Origin: Leptolyngbya sp. FACHB-60
GTDB lineage: Bacteria > Cyanobacteriota > Cyanobacteriia > Phormidesmidales > Phormidesmidaceae
Direction of reading: 5' to 3'
DNA: 64,000 nucleotides
Assembly (NCBI RefSeq): GCF_014695775.1
Contig: NZ_JACJOX010000030.1
Coordinates: 1-64,000 of the forward strand
Shown in pieces: positions 7,356 to 14,841 of the stretch (position 1 is its first letter; the number at the start of each line of letters is the position of its first letter). The notes under the pieces were generated by a model. It saw only the letters and a list, made by a program, of their open reading frames with translations. It ran no database searches and was not told where the DNA came from. A program made the translations under genes and the position numbers.

Positions 7356-10133
7356 ATGCCCTACCCTAGGCTGACGCTGTTTCAAACGCTCAGCGCTTTA
7401 CCTGCCCCCCAGTTTGAGCAACTGCGGTTTACCCTCAATCCACCACCGGGAATTGTGCCCGAAGGTGTGGCGGCTCAGGGCAACCGGGTGGCGGCGTTGC
7501 TGAGCTGGGTGGAAGGAGCAACAGGCTGTGGGCTGGAGCATCTCTATGAGGTGATGGAGCAGCTTTGTCCAGGATTGGTGGATGGGGAAGGTAAGGGCGA
7601 TAAGGACGACGGGAAGGAGCCACCGTGGATGGTGCCCTATGGCCGCAATCCTTATTTCACCGGGCGGAATGAGGTGCTGACGACGCTATACCAGCAACTG
7701 CATGAGGGGCGGACAGCAGCAATTTCTCAGACCCAGGCCATCAGTGGGCTGGGGGGCATCGGCAAGACCCAGACGGCGGTGGAATACGCCTACCGCTACC
7801 GCGACGACTACCGCTACGTGTTCTGGGTCCATGCCGACACAGCACTGGATCTGACCAACAGCTACGTGGCCATTGCCCAGACCCTGGACCTGCCCCTCAA
7901 AAACGCCGAAAACCAGGATGAAACCGTGCAGTCGGTGCGCGTGTGGCTGAGCCGCGAAGAGGGCTGGCTACTGATCTTCGACAACGCCGACCGCCCTGAA
8001 CTGGTGCAGCCCTTTTTGCCTCGGGAAATTAAAGGTCATATTCTCGTCACCTCCCGCGCCCAGGATTTTCAGGATCTGGGTATTGTGCAACCCCTGGAGA
8101 TGGAAACCCTCAGCCCCCAGGAGGCCATCGCCTTTTTGCTAACCCGCACCGGTAGGATTGCCCCGGACCAACAATCCCCCGAATATCAAGCCGCCACCGA
8201 CCTTGCCGCCGAACTGGGCTACCTGCCCCTGGCCCTAGAACAGGCTGCCGCCTACATGGTCACCAACCGGGTGCCCTTTGCCGCCTATCTGGCCAGCTAC
8301 CGCAAACAGCGGCTAAAGCGGCTGGAAAAAGCCAAACCCAAGCTGGGCAACTACCCCGACTCCATTGCCACCACCTGGGCCTTAAACCTGAAGGAAGTCC
8401 AGAAAACCGCCCCCGCCGCTGCGGCTCTGCTGAACTACTGCGCTTTTCTGCACCCAGACGGGATTCCCTTTGCCCTGTTTACCCAGGGGGCGGCAGCACT
8501 GGGGGAACCCCTGGCCACAGCCCTGGCCGATGCAGCCGACGACCCGCTGGAACTCTACGACCTGCTGGACCCGCTGTGCCGCTACTCCCTGATTCGTGTG
8601 GAGCCAGAGAGCCAAAGCTTGAGCCTGCATCGCCTGGTGCAGGAGGTGATACGGGCAGAACTGGGAGAGGCCAGGTGCCAGACCTGGGTGGAGCCACTGT
8701 TCAGAGCGATGGGGCGACTGATGCCAGCGAAAGGCAAAGGGGCTGAATACCAGGATTGGCCTACCTTGGCACTCTTGGTGAACCCTGTTCAGGAACTAGC
8801 GAACCATTGCCAACAGCGGGAAATCGCCTCTACCGATGCTGCCGATGTGTTTCATGCTATGGGGAAATATCTGCTGCAACGGGGACAGTACGCTTTGGCT
8901 GACCCGCTATTGCAGAAGGCTTTAGAGCTGCGTCAAAGACTTCTAAAGGACGAACACGAAGATATTGCATCTAGCGTAGATCGATGTGCTGCATCTCATA
9001 GTCTTCAAGGGCGCTACAGTGACGCAGAAATCCTATTCAAAAAGGCTATAGCAATGCGAAAGCGGTTGCTAGGTGAAGAACTTTGGACAGCCAGTAGCAT
9101 CAACGGCCTTGCTGAATCTTATCGTTTGTCTAGCAGATTTTCAGAAGCAGAAGAATTGTATAAAGAGGCCCTTTTGATACGTCGGAGACACCATAAAGCT
9201 CCACACAAGCATATTTCAGAAACCTTAAATAATTTAGCATTACTATGCACAGATTCAGGGAGACTGGAGGAAGCAGATCCTCTTTACATGGAAGCAATTG
9301 AAATAGACAAGGCTGTTTGCGGAGAAAGAAGTTTAGAATTTTCGACAGATATTCATAACCTATCACTTTTGCGAGCTCATCAAAAACGTTTTGAAGAAGC
9401 TGAGAATCTTTGTATTAAAGCCTTGGAAATCAAAAAAATACTTTTAGGCCGAAAGCATCCATTAATTGCTGATGGCTTAAACGTCTTGGGCAGTATATAC
9501 CTAGATCAAGGAAGATTTGAAGAGGCAGAAGAAGTTCTCCTCGATACTCTCAATTTGGATAAAGAGCTTTTAGGACAAGAGCATCCCAATGTGGCCATTA
9601 GCCTTAACCAACTGGCAATACTCTACAATAATCAAAAGCGCTACAGCGAGGCCGAACCCTTCTATTTAGAGGCCTTGGCGCTGCGGAAACGGCTGTTGGG
9701 CAACAAGCATCCCCTTGTGGCCAAAAGCCTCAACAATCTAGCGATGCTCTACCAAAAGCAGGGGCGCTATGGGGAAGCTCAACCGCTTTTACTCGAAGCC
9801 ATAAACTTATGGCGACAGTCACTGGGCAGCGATCATCCCAATCTGGCTAGCGGTCTCAACAACCTGGCTCGATGTTATCGCGAAACATTTGACTACGATC
9901 GCGCCGAAGCACTCTGCCAGGAAGCCCTGGCTATCGCCCAGAAGGCCTTGCCAGAAAATCACGAGTTAAAAGGACGCTTTCTGGATGACTTCGCCACCCT
10001 CCGTGCCGCCCAGGGTCACCCGGAAGAAGCCCGATCGCTCTACCAGCAGGCCCTCGCCATCCTTGAACCCAAACTGGGGGCTGAGCACCCCTGGACAGTA
10101 CGGTGTCGGGAGAATTTGGGGAAGTTGGATTAG
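7356..10133 (+). CDS. STAND NTPase: EAD-like N-terminal domain, NB-ARC, TPR repeats
   Basis: A 925-residue signalling ATPase of the STAND class. Residues 1-72 form a small helical domain (FQTLSALPAPQFEQL ... LEHLYEVMEQL) resembling the effector-associated (EAD) domains found on bacterial conflict and death-type proteins. The NB-ARC core follows, with Walker A GLGGIGKT at 131-138, Walker B LLIFDN at 205-210, sensor VTSR at 231-234 and a YLPLALEQ motif. A winged-helix-like region follows, then about nine kinesin-light-chain-type TPRs from about 520 to the end, with NNLAxLY and LGxxHP signatures. Such proteins sense a ligand through the repeats and recruit an effector through the N terminus; the effector is not adjacent. 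DNA of the middle TPRs (about 8935-9640) is visibly more AT-rich than both flanks. Confidence 0.9.
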   Translation: MPYPRLTLFQTLSALPAPQFEQLRFTLNPPPGIVPEGVAAQGNRVAALLSWVEGATGCGLEHLYEVMEQLCPGLVDGEGKGDKDDGKEPPWMVPYGRNPYFTGRNEVLTTLYQQLHEGRTAAISQTQAISGLGGIGKTQTAVEYAYRYRDDYRYVFWVHADTALDLTNSYVAIAQTLDLPLKNAENQDETVQSVRVWLSREEGWLLIFDNADRPELVQPFLPREIKGHILVTSRAQDFQDLGIVQPLEMETLSPQEAIAFLLTRTGRIAPDQQSPEYQAATDLAAELGYLPLALEQAAAYMVTNRVPFAAYLASYRKQRLKRLEKAKPKLGNYPDSIATTWALNLKEVQKTAPAAAALLNYCAFLHPDGIPFALFTQGAAALGEPLATALADAADDPLELYDLLDPLCRYSLIRVEPESQSLSLHRLVQEVIRAELGEARCQTWVEPLFRAMGRLMPAKGKGAEYQDWPTLALLVNPVQELANHCQQREIASTDAADVFHAMGKYLLQRGQYALADPLLQKALELRQRLLKDEHEDIASSVDRCAASHSLQGRYSDAEILFKKAIAMRKRLLGEELWTASSINGLAESYRLSSRFSEAEELYKEALLIRRRHHKAPHKHISETLNNLALLCTDSGRLEEADPLYMEAIEIDKAVCGERSLEFSTDIHNLSLLRAHQKRFEEAENLCIKALEIKKILLGRKHPLIADGLNVLGSIYLDQGRFEEAEEVLLDTLNLDKELLGQEHPNVAISLNQLAILYNNQKRYSEAEPFYLEALALRKRLLGNKHPLVAKSLNNLAMLYQKQGRYGEAQPLLLEAINLWRQSLGSDHPNLASGLNNLARCYRETFDYDRAEALCQEALAIAQKALPENHELKGRFLDDFATLRAAQGHPEEARSLYQQALAILEPKLGAEHPWTVRCRENLGKLD

Positions 10134-10202
10134 GGATCGGATGGCTTTACAACCCATCAGCCTGAATCAGCCAGTTAACAGGCACCCAATCCCTAAAGCA
10201 AT

Positions 10203-10511
10203 CTAGCGTTGGTCCTGTAGGGCCGCTCCTTGGGGCCGATCGCGCCTCAGCAGACTAAACACCTCCCCCTGCTCCGGCGTAATCAAAATTCCCGACTCTG
10301 GTATCGTCACCAACCGACTCCACTCCCGCTGCTCGGCATAGGTCAGCACATGCAGCAGGTTAATCGTTGCCCGCACTCCATCCGGCGAGCCAATCACCAG
10401 ATGGCGCAATCGCTCGCGCCCCGGCTGGGGGCTGGGGTTTGCCAAGCGCAGGGGATTCAGATCCCCGGTTTCTTGAAGAAACCGGAGATCTTGACGGGTA
10501 AAACACAACAT
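10203..10511 (-). CDS. Small conserved cyanobacterial protein of unknown function
   Basis: A 102-residue soluble protein beginning MLCFTRQDLRFLQETG, with a central RHLVIGSPDGVRATINLLHVL and EWSRL, a pattern I recognise as a widespread cyanobacterial hypothetical family. Function is unknown. The open frame extends 14 codons upstream to 10553, but MLCFTRQDL is the likely N terminus, so 10511 is chosen. It is convergent with the STAND gene, 69 bases away. Confidence 0.75.
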   Translation of the reverse strand: MLCFTRQDLRFLQETGDLNPLRLANPSPQPGRERLRHLVIGSPDGVRATINLLHVLTYAEQREWSRLVTIPESGILITPEQGEVFSLLRRDRPQGAALQDQR

Positions 10512-10799
10512 AGTTGAGGGATTCCTTTTTTGAGGGTGGGTAAGGAATCCCAAAAACTTGGCCGCCCTAAACTGGTGCAGTTCAGGACGGCCTGGGCAAT
10601 AATAGCCCTAGCCTCCGAGACAGCTTGTACCTGTTGAAGGGGTTAGCCGCTGGTTGGTGTTGGTAGCACCTTCCAGTGGCGTTTGACCAAATTTTTGGGA
10701 AGCAAAGCTGCACGCACACAGCCATCCAGCAAAAATACCCCATCCTTTAATCGGGCGCAAGTTAAAAACGCTACATTTAGCCGTCTTCATTTCACTCAA

Positions 10800-11029
10800 C
10801 CTACGTCTAACCAAGCTTGCGATGTGACCAACCAAGGTTGTGTTGAGGCTAACCAAGCTTGCGATGGGACTAATCAAGGTTGTGTTGTGACTAATCAAGC
10901 TTGCATTGTGGCTACCAAGCTTGCGATGCGACCAACCAAGGTTGTGTTGGGTCTAACCAAGCCTGCGATGGGACTAATCAAGGTTGTGTTGTGACTAATC
11001 AAGCTTGCGTTGGGGCTAACCAAGCTTGC
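10800..11029. repeat. 21-bp tandem repeat, eleven units, one with a 1-base deletion
   Basis: Units follow each other without spacers: 10800-10820, then 21-base steps to 10904, a 20-base unit at 10905-10924, then 21-base units to 11029. Two unit types alternate, ending AAGGTTGT or AAGCTTGC. Units 4-5 (10863-10904) are identical to units 9-10 (10967-11008), which indicates a later duplication of about 104 bases. In one plus frame the unit encodes C-x-x-x-N-Q-A/G; the short unit shifts that frame. There are no spacers, so it is not CRISPR. The wider gap 10554-11255 holds no other convincing gene. Confidence 0.95.
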
Positions 11030-11255
11030 AGTGGCGATCGCAGCATTTCTTGTTCTTTTTGCTACCTGAGCGATCGCCAAACCTACGTATTTAAACCAGA
11101 ATTTGCCTAACCATTGTACCGGGGTCGTTCAGCAGTTGTGCTGGGGGCACGCCCAATATCTCAACACTACAGTTAGAAAAGCATCTCAAACCGCCAGAAC
11201 CCCCACTGGTGCTGGGCTGTATTTACCTTATCCATATATTCTCGGGGTAGCCATT

Positions 11256-11639
11256 ATGGTTTATCGCAAACGCAAATCGACCCGCATTCTCGAACAGGCC
11301 GAAGTCCGCGCCGCTGGGCTAGAAGCCATTGACCCAGCAATGGATTTTGGCGGCGAACGATCGCTGAGCAACTTAAACGCTCAAATTAGCCAGCTCCAGG
11401 CCAAGATTAACGTCTACAACACCGCCTTAACGGCGATCGACTCGCTACGCAGCCAAATTCAAGACCAGGAAAAAGCTCTCGGTGCCCTATCGGCCCAAAT
11501 GCTGCTGGGCGTGGCCTTTGAATATGGCAACGACAGCACCGAATATCAAATGGCCGGGGGCGTCCGCAAGCGCGATCGCGTGCGCCGTAGCACTGTAGCC
11601 CGCCTCAAAACCGACGATGCCAACAGCATCGCATCTTAA
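11256..11639 (+). CDS. Conserved hypothetical protein with a central helical segment
   Basis: A 127-residue protein starting MVYRKRKSTRILEQAEVRAAGL. The basic N terminus leads to a long helical region (about 40-80, LNAQISQLQAKINVYNTA and onward) that could form a coiled coil, then a basic VRKRDRVRRSTVARLK tail. I do not recognise the family beyond its similarity to short cyanobacterial hypotheticals. The frame opens earlier, at 11103, but that extension is unlike protein and the ATG at 11256 is preferred. A strong terminator follows. Confidence 0.75.
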   Translation: MVYRKRKSTRILEQAEVRAAGLEAIDPAMDFGGERSLSNLNAQISQLQAKINVYNTALTAIDSLRSQIQDQEKALGALSAQMLLGVAFEYGNDSTEYQMAGGVRKRDRVRRSTVARLKTDDANSIAS

Positions 11640-11663
11640 ACAAACTCTCTTCTTAATACTGCT

Positions 11664-11701
11664 AAGTGATGCCGCCAGATTAGCGGCATCACTTATTTTT
11701 T
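11664..11701 (+). terminator. Strong Rho-independent terminator
   Basis: A perfect 12-bp stem, AAGTGATGCCGC at 11664-11675 and GCGGCATCACTT at 11683-11694, with a 7-base loop and a following A-T6 run. It lies 25 bases after the preceding stop codon. Confidence 0.95.
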
Positions 11702-11862
11702 GCTGCTTCCAAATCTGAAATTAAAGCCACAACCTATATTGCTCGCAAAAAGATTGCAAGGGAGATCTGCTTAGCGCATTTTCTGCCTAGGAAGCAGTCG
11801 CTATACCCACTGCCGCAATTTGCTGCCATGCTAAAGAACATTGTCATCAACGCGGTTTCGCC

Positions 11863-12714
11863 ATGGTTTCTGCGCCCCTGTCTTCTGAAAAACCTTCCCC
11901 TAGCCATCGCGCCGCCATTCTCGCTGCCCTAGAGCGGCTGATTGATGTGATCGCCCAGCTGCGCCATCCCGAAACCGGCTGCCCATGGGATTTAGCCCAA
12001 ACCCCCACCAGCCTGATTCCCTATGTGATTGAAGAAGCCTATGAGGTAGTCGATGCAATTCAGGTGGGGGAAAAGGAGGCGATCGCAGAAGAACTCGGCG
12101 ACCTGCTGCTCCAGGTGGTACTTCAGGCCCAGGTGGCCAGCGACAACGGCGACTTTGACCTGGGCACCGTCGCCACCGGCATTGCCGACAAGCTGGTGCG
12201 CCGCCATCCCCACATCTTTGGCGATGCCTCAGGCGAGACTCCCGAAGAAGTCAGCCAAAACTGGGACCGCATCAAAGCCGAAGAAAAAGGCATTGCCCAC
12301 GAGCCCCACAAGCTGTCGCCCAAGCTGACCAAATATAGCCGCACCCTGCCGCCGCTGATGGCCGCTAGCAAAATCTCCGCCAAAGCCGCCAAAGCCGGGT
12401 TCGAATGGGACGACATTAACGGCGTGTGGGATAAATTTCACGAAGAGCTAGACGAGTTTCGCGAAGCCTTAGCGAATGAACCTAAGGAAAATCAGCAGGC
12501 GGAGCTGGGCGATCTGTTATTTACCCTGGTGAATCTGGCCCGCTGGTACGACCTCGACCCTGCTGAGGCGTTGCAAAGCACCAACCGCCGATTTATCAAG
12601 CGCTTTGAGCTGGTGGAGGCGGTGGCAGAGAAACCCCTCGGAGACTATGCGATCGACGAACTAGAAGCACTGTGGCAGCAGGCGAAAGCGCAGTTAGCCA
12701 AGCCTGAAGGTTAA
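11863..12714 (+). CDS. mazG: Nucleoside triphosphate pyrophosphohydrolase MazG
   Basis: A 283-residue all-helical NTP pyrophosphatase that hydrolyses (d)NTPs to monophosphates and pyrophosphate, cleaning nucleotide pools. Both MazG domains are present. The first has CPWDLAQT, EEAYEVVDAI and EELGDLLLQVV, which supply the Mg-binding acids. The second has EELDEFREAL and AELGDLLFTLVNLARW. Length matches bacterial MazG. It is a single gene. Confidence 0.95.
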   Translation: MVSAPLSSEKPSPSHRAAILAALERLIDVIAQLRHPETGCPWDLAQTPTSLIPYVIEEAYEVVDAIQVGEKEAIAEELGDLLLQVVLQAQVASDNGDFDLGTVATGIADKLVRRHPHIFGDASGETPEEVSQNWDRIKAEEKGIAHEPHKLSPKLTKYSRTLPPLMAASKISAKAAKAGFEWDDINGVWDKFHEELDEFREALANEPKENQQAELGDLLFTLVNLARWYDLDPAEALQSTNRRFIKRFELVEAVAEKPLGDYAIDELEALWQQAKAQLAKPEG

Positions 12715-12768
12715 TGGTGGGCAGCGCCCACCCTACCAGAGCTACCGTAGGGTGGGCACTGCCCACCA
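12715..12768. repeat. Palindromic repeat TGGTGGGCA...TGCCCACCA
   Basis: Inverted arms TGGTGGGCAGCGCCCACC and its near-complement ending in GCACTGCCCACCA, immediately after mazG (the stop lies at 12712-12714). The right arm, GTAGGGTGGGCACTGCCCAC plus two bases (12747-12768), recurs with one change at 14732-14753. This marks a dispersed small repeat. It could double as the mazG 3' hairpin. Confidence 0.8.
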
Positions 12769-12804
12769 GTTCCGATCCATCCCCATATACAACCGATCGC
12801 AGCC

Positions 12805-13023
12805 CTACCGCGGCGCATCGGGTTTGTAATAATCGTTGGGGTTTACTGCTTGGCTACCGCCGTCTTTATTAATGCAGCCAGCCTTATCGACGTAGCGGCA
12901 AACCCTTGCGTAGAGCCGGGCCCGATTGCCTGGCGGGCCAGCCGAGAAGAGTACGCGATCGCCCCCCACCATACCCACCATAATTTTGACGCCGCACACA
13001 GGACAGGTTTGGGGAGCAGCCAT
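12805..13023 (-). CDS. Small zinc-ribbon-like conserved cyanobacterial protein
   Basis: A 72-residue protein. An N-terminal CPVCG knuckle at residues 7-11 pairs with two later cysteines in RVCRYVDKAGCIN, making a probable four-Cys zinc site. The GGDRVLFSAGPPGNRARLYARVC segment is typical of a small cyanobacterial family of unknown function. It stands alone between mazG and cofG. Confidence 0.75.
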   Translation of the reverse strand: MAAPQTCPVCGVKIMVGMVGGDRVLFSAGPPGNRARLYARVCRYVDKAGCINKDGGSQAVNPNDYYKPDAPR

Positions 13024-13091
13024 GGCAAAACCTCAGTTAACCTGTGAGGATTTTACCCTGTTGGGGTGGGTGAGTGGATGGGTGGATGAGT

Positions 13092-14102
13092 TCAAGGATT
13101 ACTGAGTGAGGTGCGCCAGGTTTTAACTAGAGACCGCAGCGGATCGGGTAGCCAAGTATCGTATTGGGGATAGATGGGCAGGCGGGGCTGAAGTTGCCAG
13201 CCGGAGGGGGCGATCGTATCTCCTAAGGATTCTGGAGTCGGGTGATCGTAATCTGGGTTCACCTCATCCACCGGGCTAATGCCGCCCAGATCGCGCGCGC
13301 CTGCGGTCAAACAATCCAGCAGTCCGTTGTGACTGACCAGATTGGGCGGAATCTGAATAGCGACTTCCGGGGGCAGATACTCTCTCGCCAGATGCACGGC
13401 TCTCACTAGCGCGGCTTCATCGAGTGCCATACCCGGCTGAAGCTGCTGCTGCCCAGGGCTGTGGGGCTGCAAAATGACTTCTTGAATGTGGCCATAACGG
13501 GTCTGGAGGGCGGCGATCGCCCGCAGCGAATCTACCCAGTCAGCCTCACTCTCCCCCAGCCCCAATAGCAGCCCGGTCGTGAAGGGAATCCTTAGCTCTC
13601 CAGCCCAAGTCAACTGTTGCAGCCGCACTTCAGGCCGTTTGCTAGGAGCATGGCGGTGAACGGTGTCGAGCAACTTCGGCGTCACTTGCTCGACCATAAG
13701 GCCCATCGACACATTTACCTGCCGCAGCTGCGCCATTTCGTCGCGGCTCAGGGGGCCTGCATTAGTATGGGGCAGCAGCCCGGCCTCTAGAGCTAGCGCA
13801 CAGATTTGGTAGATGTGGCGAAACCAGTCGTCGCGGCGGGGGCTGTTGGGGGCCACCTCACCGCTGAGCACCAGCACCTCGCACACTCCCTGACGGCGCA
13901 GGATAGGGAGCCGTTGAGCCACATGCTCTAAACTCAGCCAGGGTGACTGGCCAGGGTCAACCCGAAAGTTGCAGTAGGTGCAGCGGTTAAAGCATTCGTA
14001 GGTGGGCACCACAGTATAGGCCCGGCTGTAGGTCACCACTCGATGCGACCCATTCTGCGTTAACAAACCGCTGCGCGAATCAACTGCCCTAGCCTGATCC
14101 AT
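13092..14102 (-). CDS. cofG: 7,8-didemethyl-8-hydroxy-5-deazariboflavin synthase subunit CofG
   Basis: A 336-residue radical SAM enzyme that, with CofH, makes F0 (8-HDF), the deazaflavin antenna used by cyanobacterial photolyases. The cluster motif CFNRCTYC gives Cys37, Cys41 and Cys44, followed by GEVAPN, HTNAGPLS, TTGLLLGLGE and DLGGISPVDEVNPD, as in CofG. cofH is not in the window; cyanobacteria often keep the two genes apart. Upstream on the same strand is a rhodanese-like gene 40 bases away. Confidence 0.93.
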   Translation of the reverse strand: MDQARAVDSRSGLLTQNGSHRVVTYSRAYTVVPTYECFNRCTYCNFRVDPGQSPWLSLEHVAQRLPILRRQGVCEVLVLSGEVAPNSPRRDDWFRHIYQICALALEAGLLPHTNAGPLSRDEMAQLRQVNVSMGLMVEQVTPKLLDTVHRHAPSKRPEVRLQQLTWAGELRIPFTTGLLLGLGESEADWVDSLRAIAALQTRYGHIQEVILQPHSPGQQQLQPGMALDEAALVRAVHLAREYLPPEVAIQIPPNLVSHNGLLDCLTAGARDLGGISPVDEVNPDYDHPTPESLGDTIAPSGWQLQPRLPIYPQYDTWLPDPLRSLVKTWRTSLSNP

Positions 14103-14141
14103 ACCAACGCCATTGCTCTAACTCCGCCAGTTTAGGTGAGT

Positions 14142-14519
14142 TTAAGCCACTTCCGCCGTTACCACTTCCACCGGAAAACCCGCCGCCTTCCAGGCTGCAA
14201 CTCCGCCGCGCACAATGGCAACCTTAGAGAAACCCGCCTCCCGCAGCTGCTCGGCTACAGCGGCGGCTTCATTATCGGTGTTGCTATAGACATAGAGATC
14301 ACGGCTGACCTCAAAGCAGCTGGCGGCTGTGGTGAGCAGCGAGTCGACGGGCATCGAAATTGCGCCAGTAATGTGGCTTTCGTTAAAATCAGCGCGATCG
14401 CGGACGTCGATAATGGTTAGCGCTGGTTCTCCCCAATCCAACCGCTCCTTGAGATCGTAGACACGAGACTCGGGCCGCAAAGGCGAAGGCTTAGGCAAGA
14501 AGCCAAAAAAGCGTTTCAT
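14142..14519 (-). CDS. Rhodanese-like protein lacking the catalytic cysteine
   Basis: A 125-residue single rhodanese domain: IIDVRDRADFNESHITGAISMP, then a YVYSNTDNEAAAVAEQLREAGF stretch (split here at the loop), and VRGGVAAWKAAGFPV. The active-site loop normally reads YCxxGxRS, but here it is YSNTDNEA, with Ser79 in place of Cys. Sulfurtransferase activity is therefore unlikely, and a binding or regulatory role is possible. The ATG at 14519 (MKRFFGFLPK) is preferred over the longer frame from 14564. It lies 39 bases ahead of cofG on the same strand, perhaps cotranscribed. Confidence 0.85.
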   Translation of the reverse strand: MKRFFGFLPKPSPLRPESRVYDLKERLDWGEPALTIIDVRDRADFNESHITGAISMPVDSLLTTAASCFEVSRDLYVYSNTDNEAAAVAEQLREAGFSKVAIVRGGVAAWKAAGFPVEVVTAEVA

Positions 14520-14841
14520 GGTGAGGAGAATCCTGGGAGAAGGCGTTCTCCTGCAATGTAACAAACCTTAATAGGGGGCGCAAACTTTTATTGAAAATAG
14601 TAGACAACATAACCCATTCCTTTGCCTATATCAATTGAAATTTTCAATGAACTTCCTTGGGTCAAACCTCAGCCCCCAGGTCGAATGTTACTGGCACAGG
14701 CTCCAAAGAACGCTGAAAGCCTTGATATACCGTAGGGTAGGCACTGCCCACCAGCATTGAGTCAGCGCCATGCACCTTGGGTCTATGACCATCACTAGAT
14801 CCTTTGTTCCAGTGCCTACCCGCGCAGTAGCATAGAATCAG
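14520..14841. other. Intergenic region with copy of a short dispersed repeat
   Basis: No gene is seen. At 14732-14753 lies a 22-base match (one difference) to the right arm of the palindrome after mazG. GGGTAGGCACTG within it pairs with CAGTGCCTACCC at 14810-14821. The rest is the divergent promoter space of the rhodanese gene and mutL. Confidence 0.6.

Noticed and set aside
10800..11029. Possible CRISPR array
   Set aside because: The units are contiguous with no spacers, and no cas genes are nearby.
10683..11110. Cys-rich open frames across the 21-bp repeat, and minus-strand frames on the other side
   Set aside because: The repeat length keeps all frames open, the sixth unit shifts the frame, and no ribosome-binding site or family match is seen.
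11103..11255. N-terminal extension of the 11256 gene
   Set aside because: The translated extension is unlike protein and precedes a better ATG.
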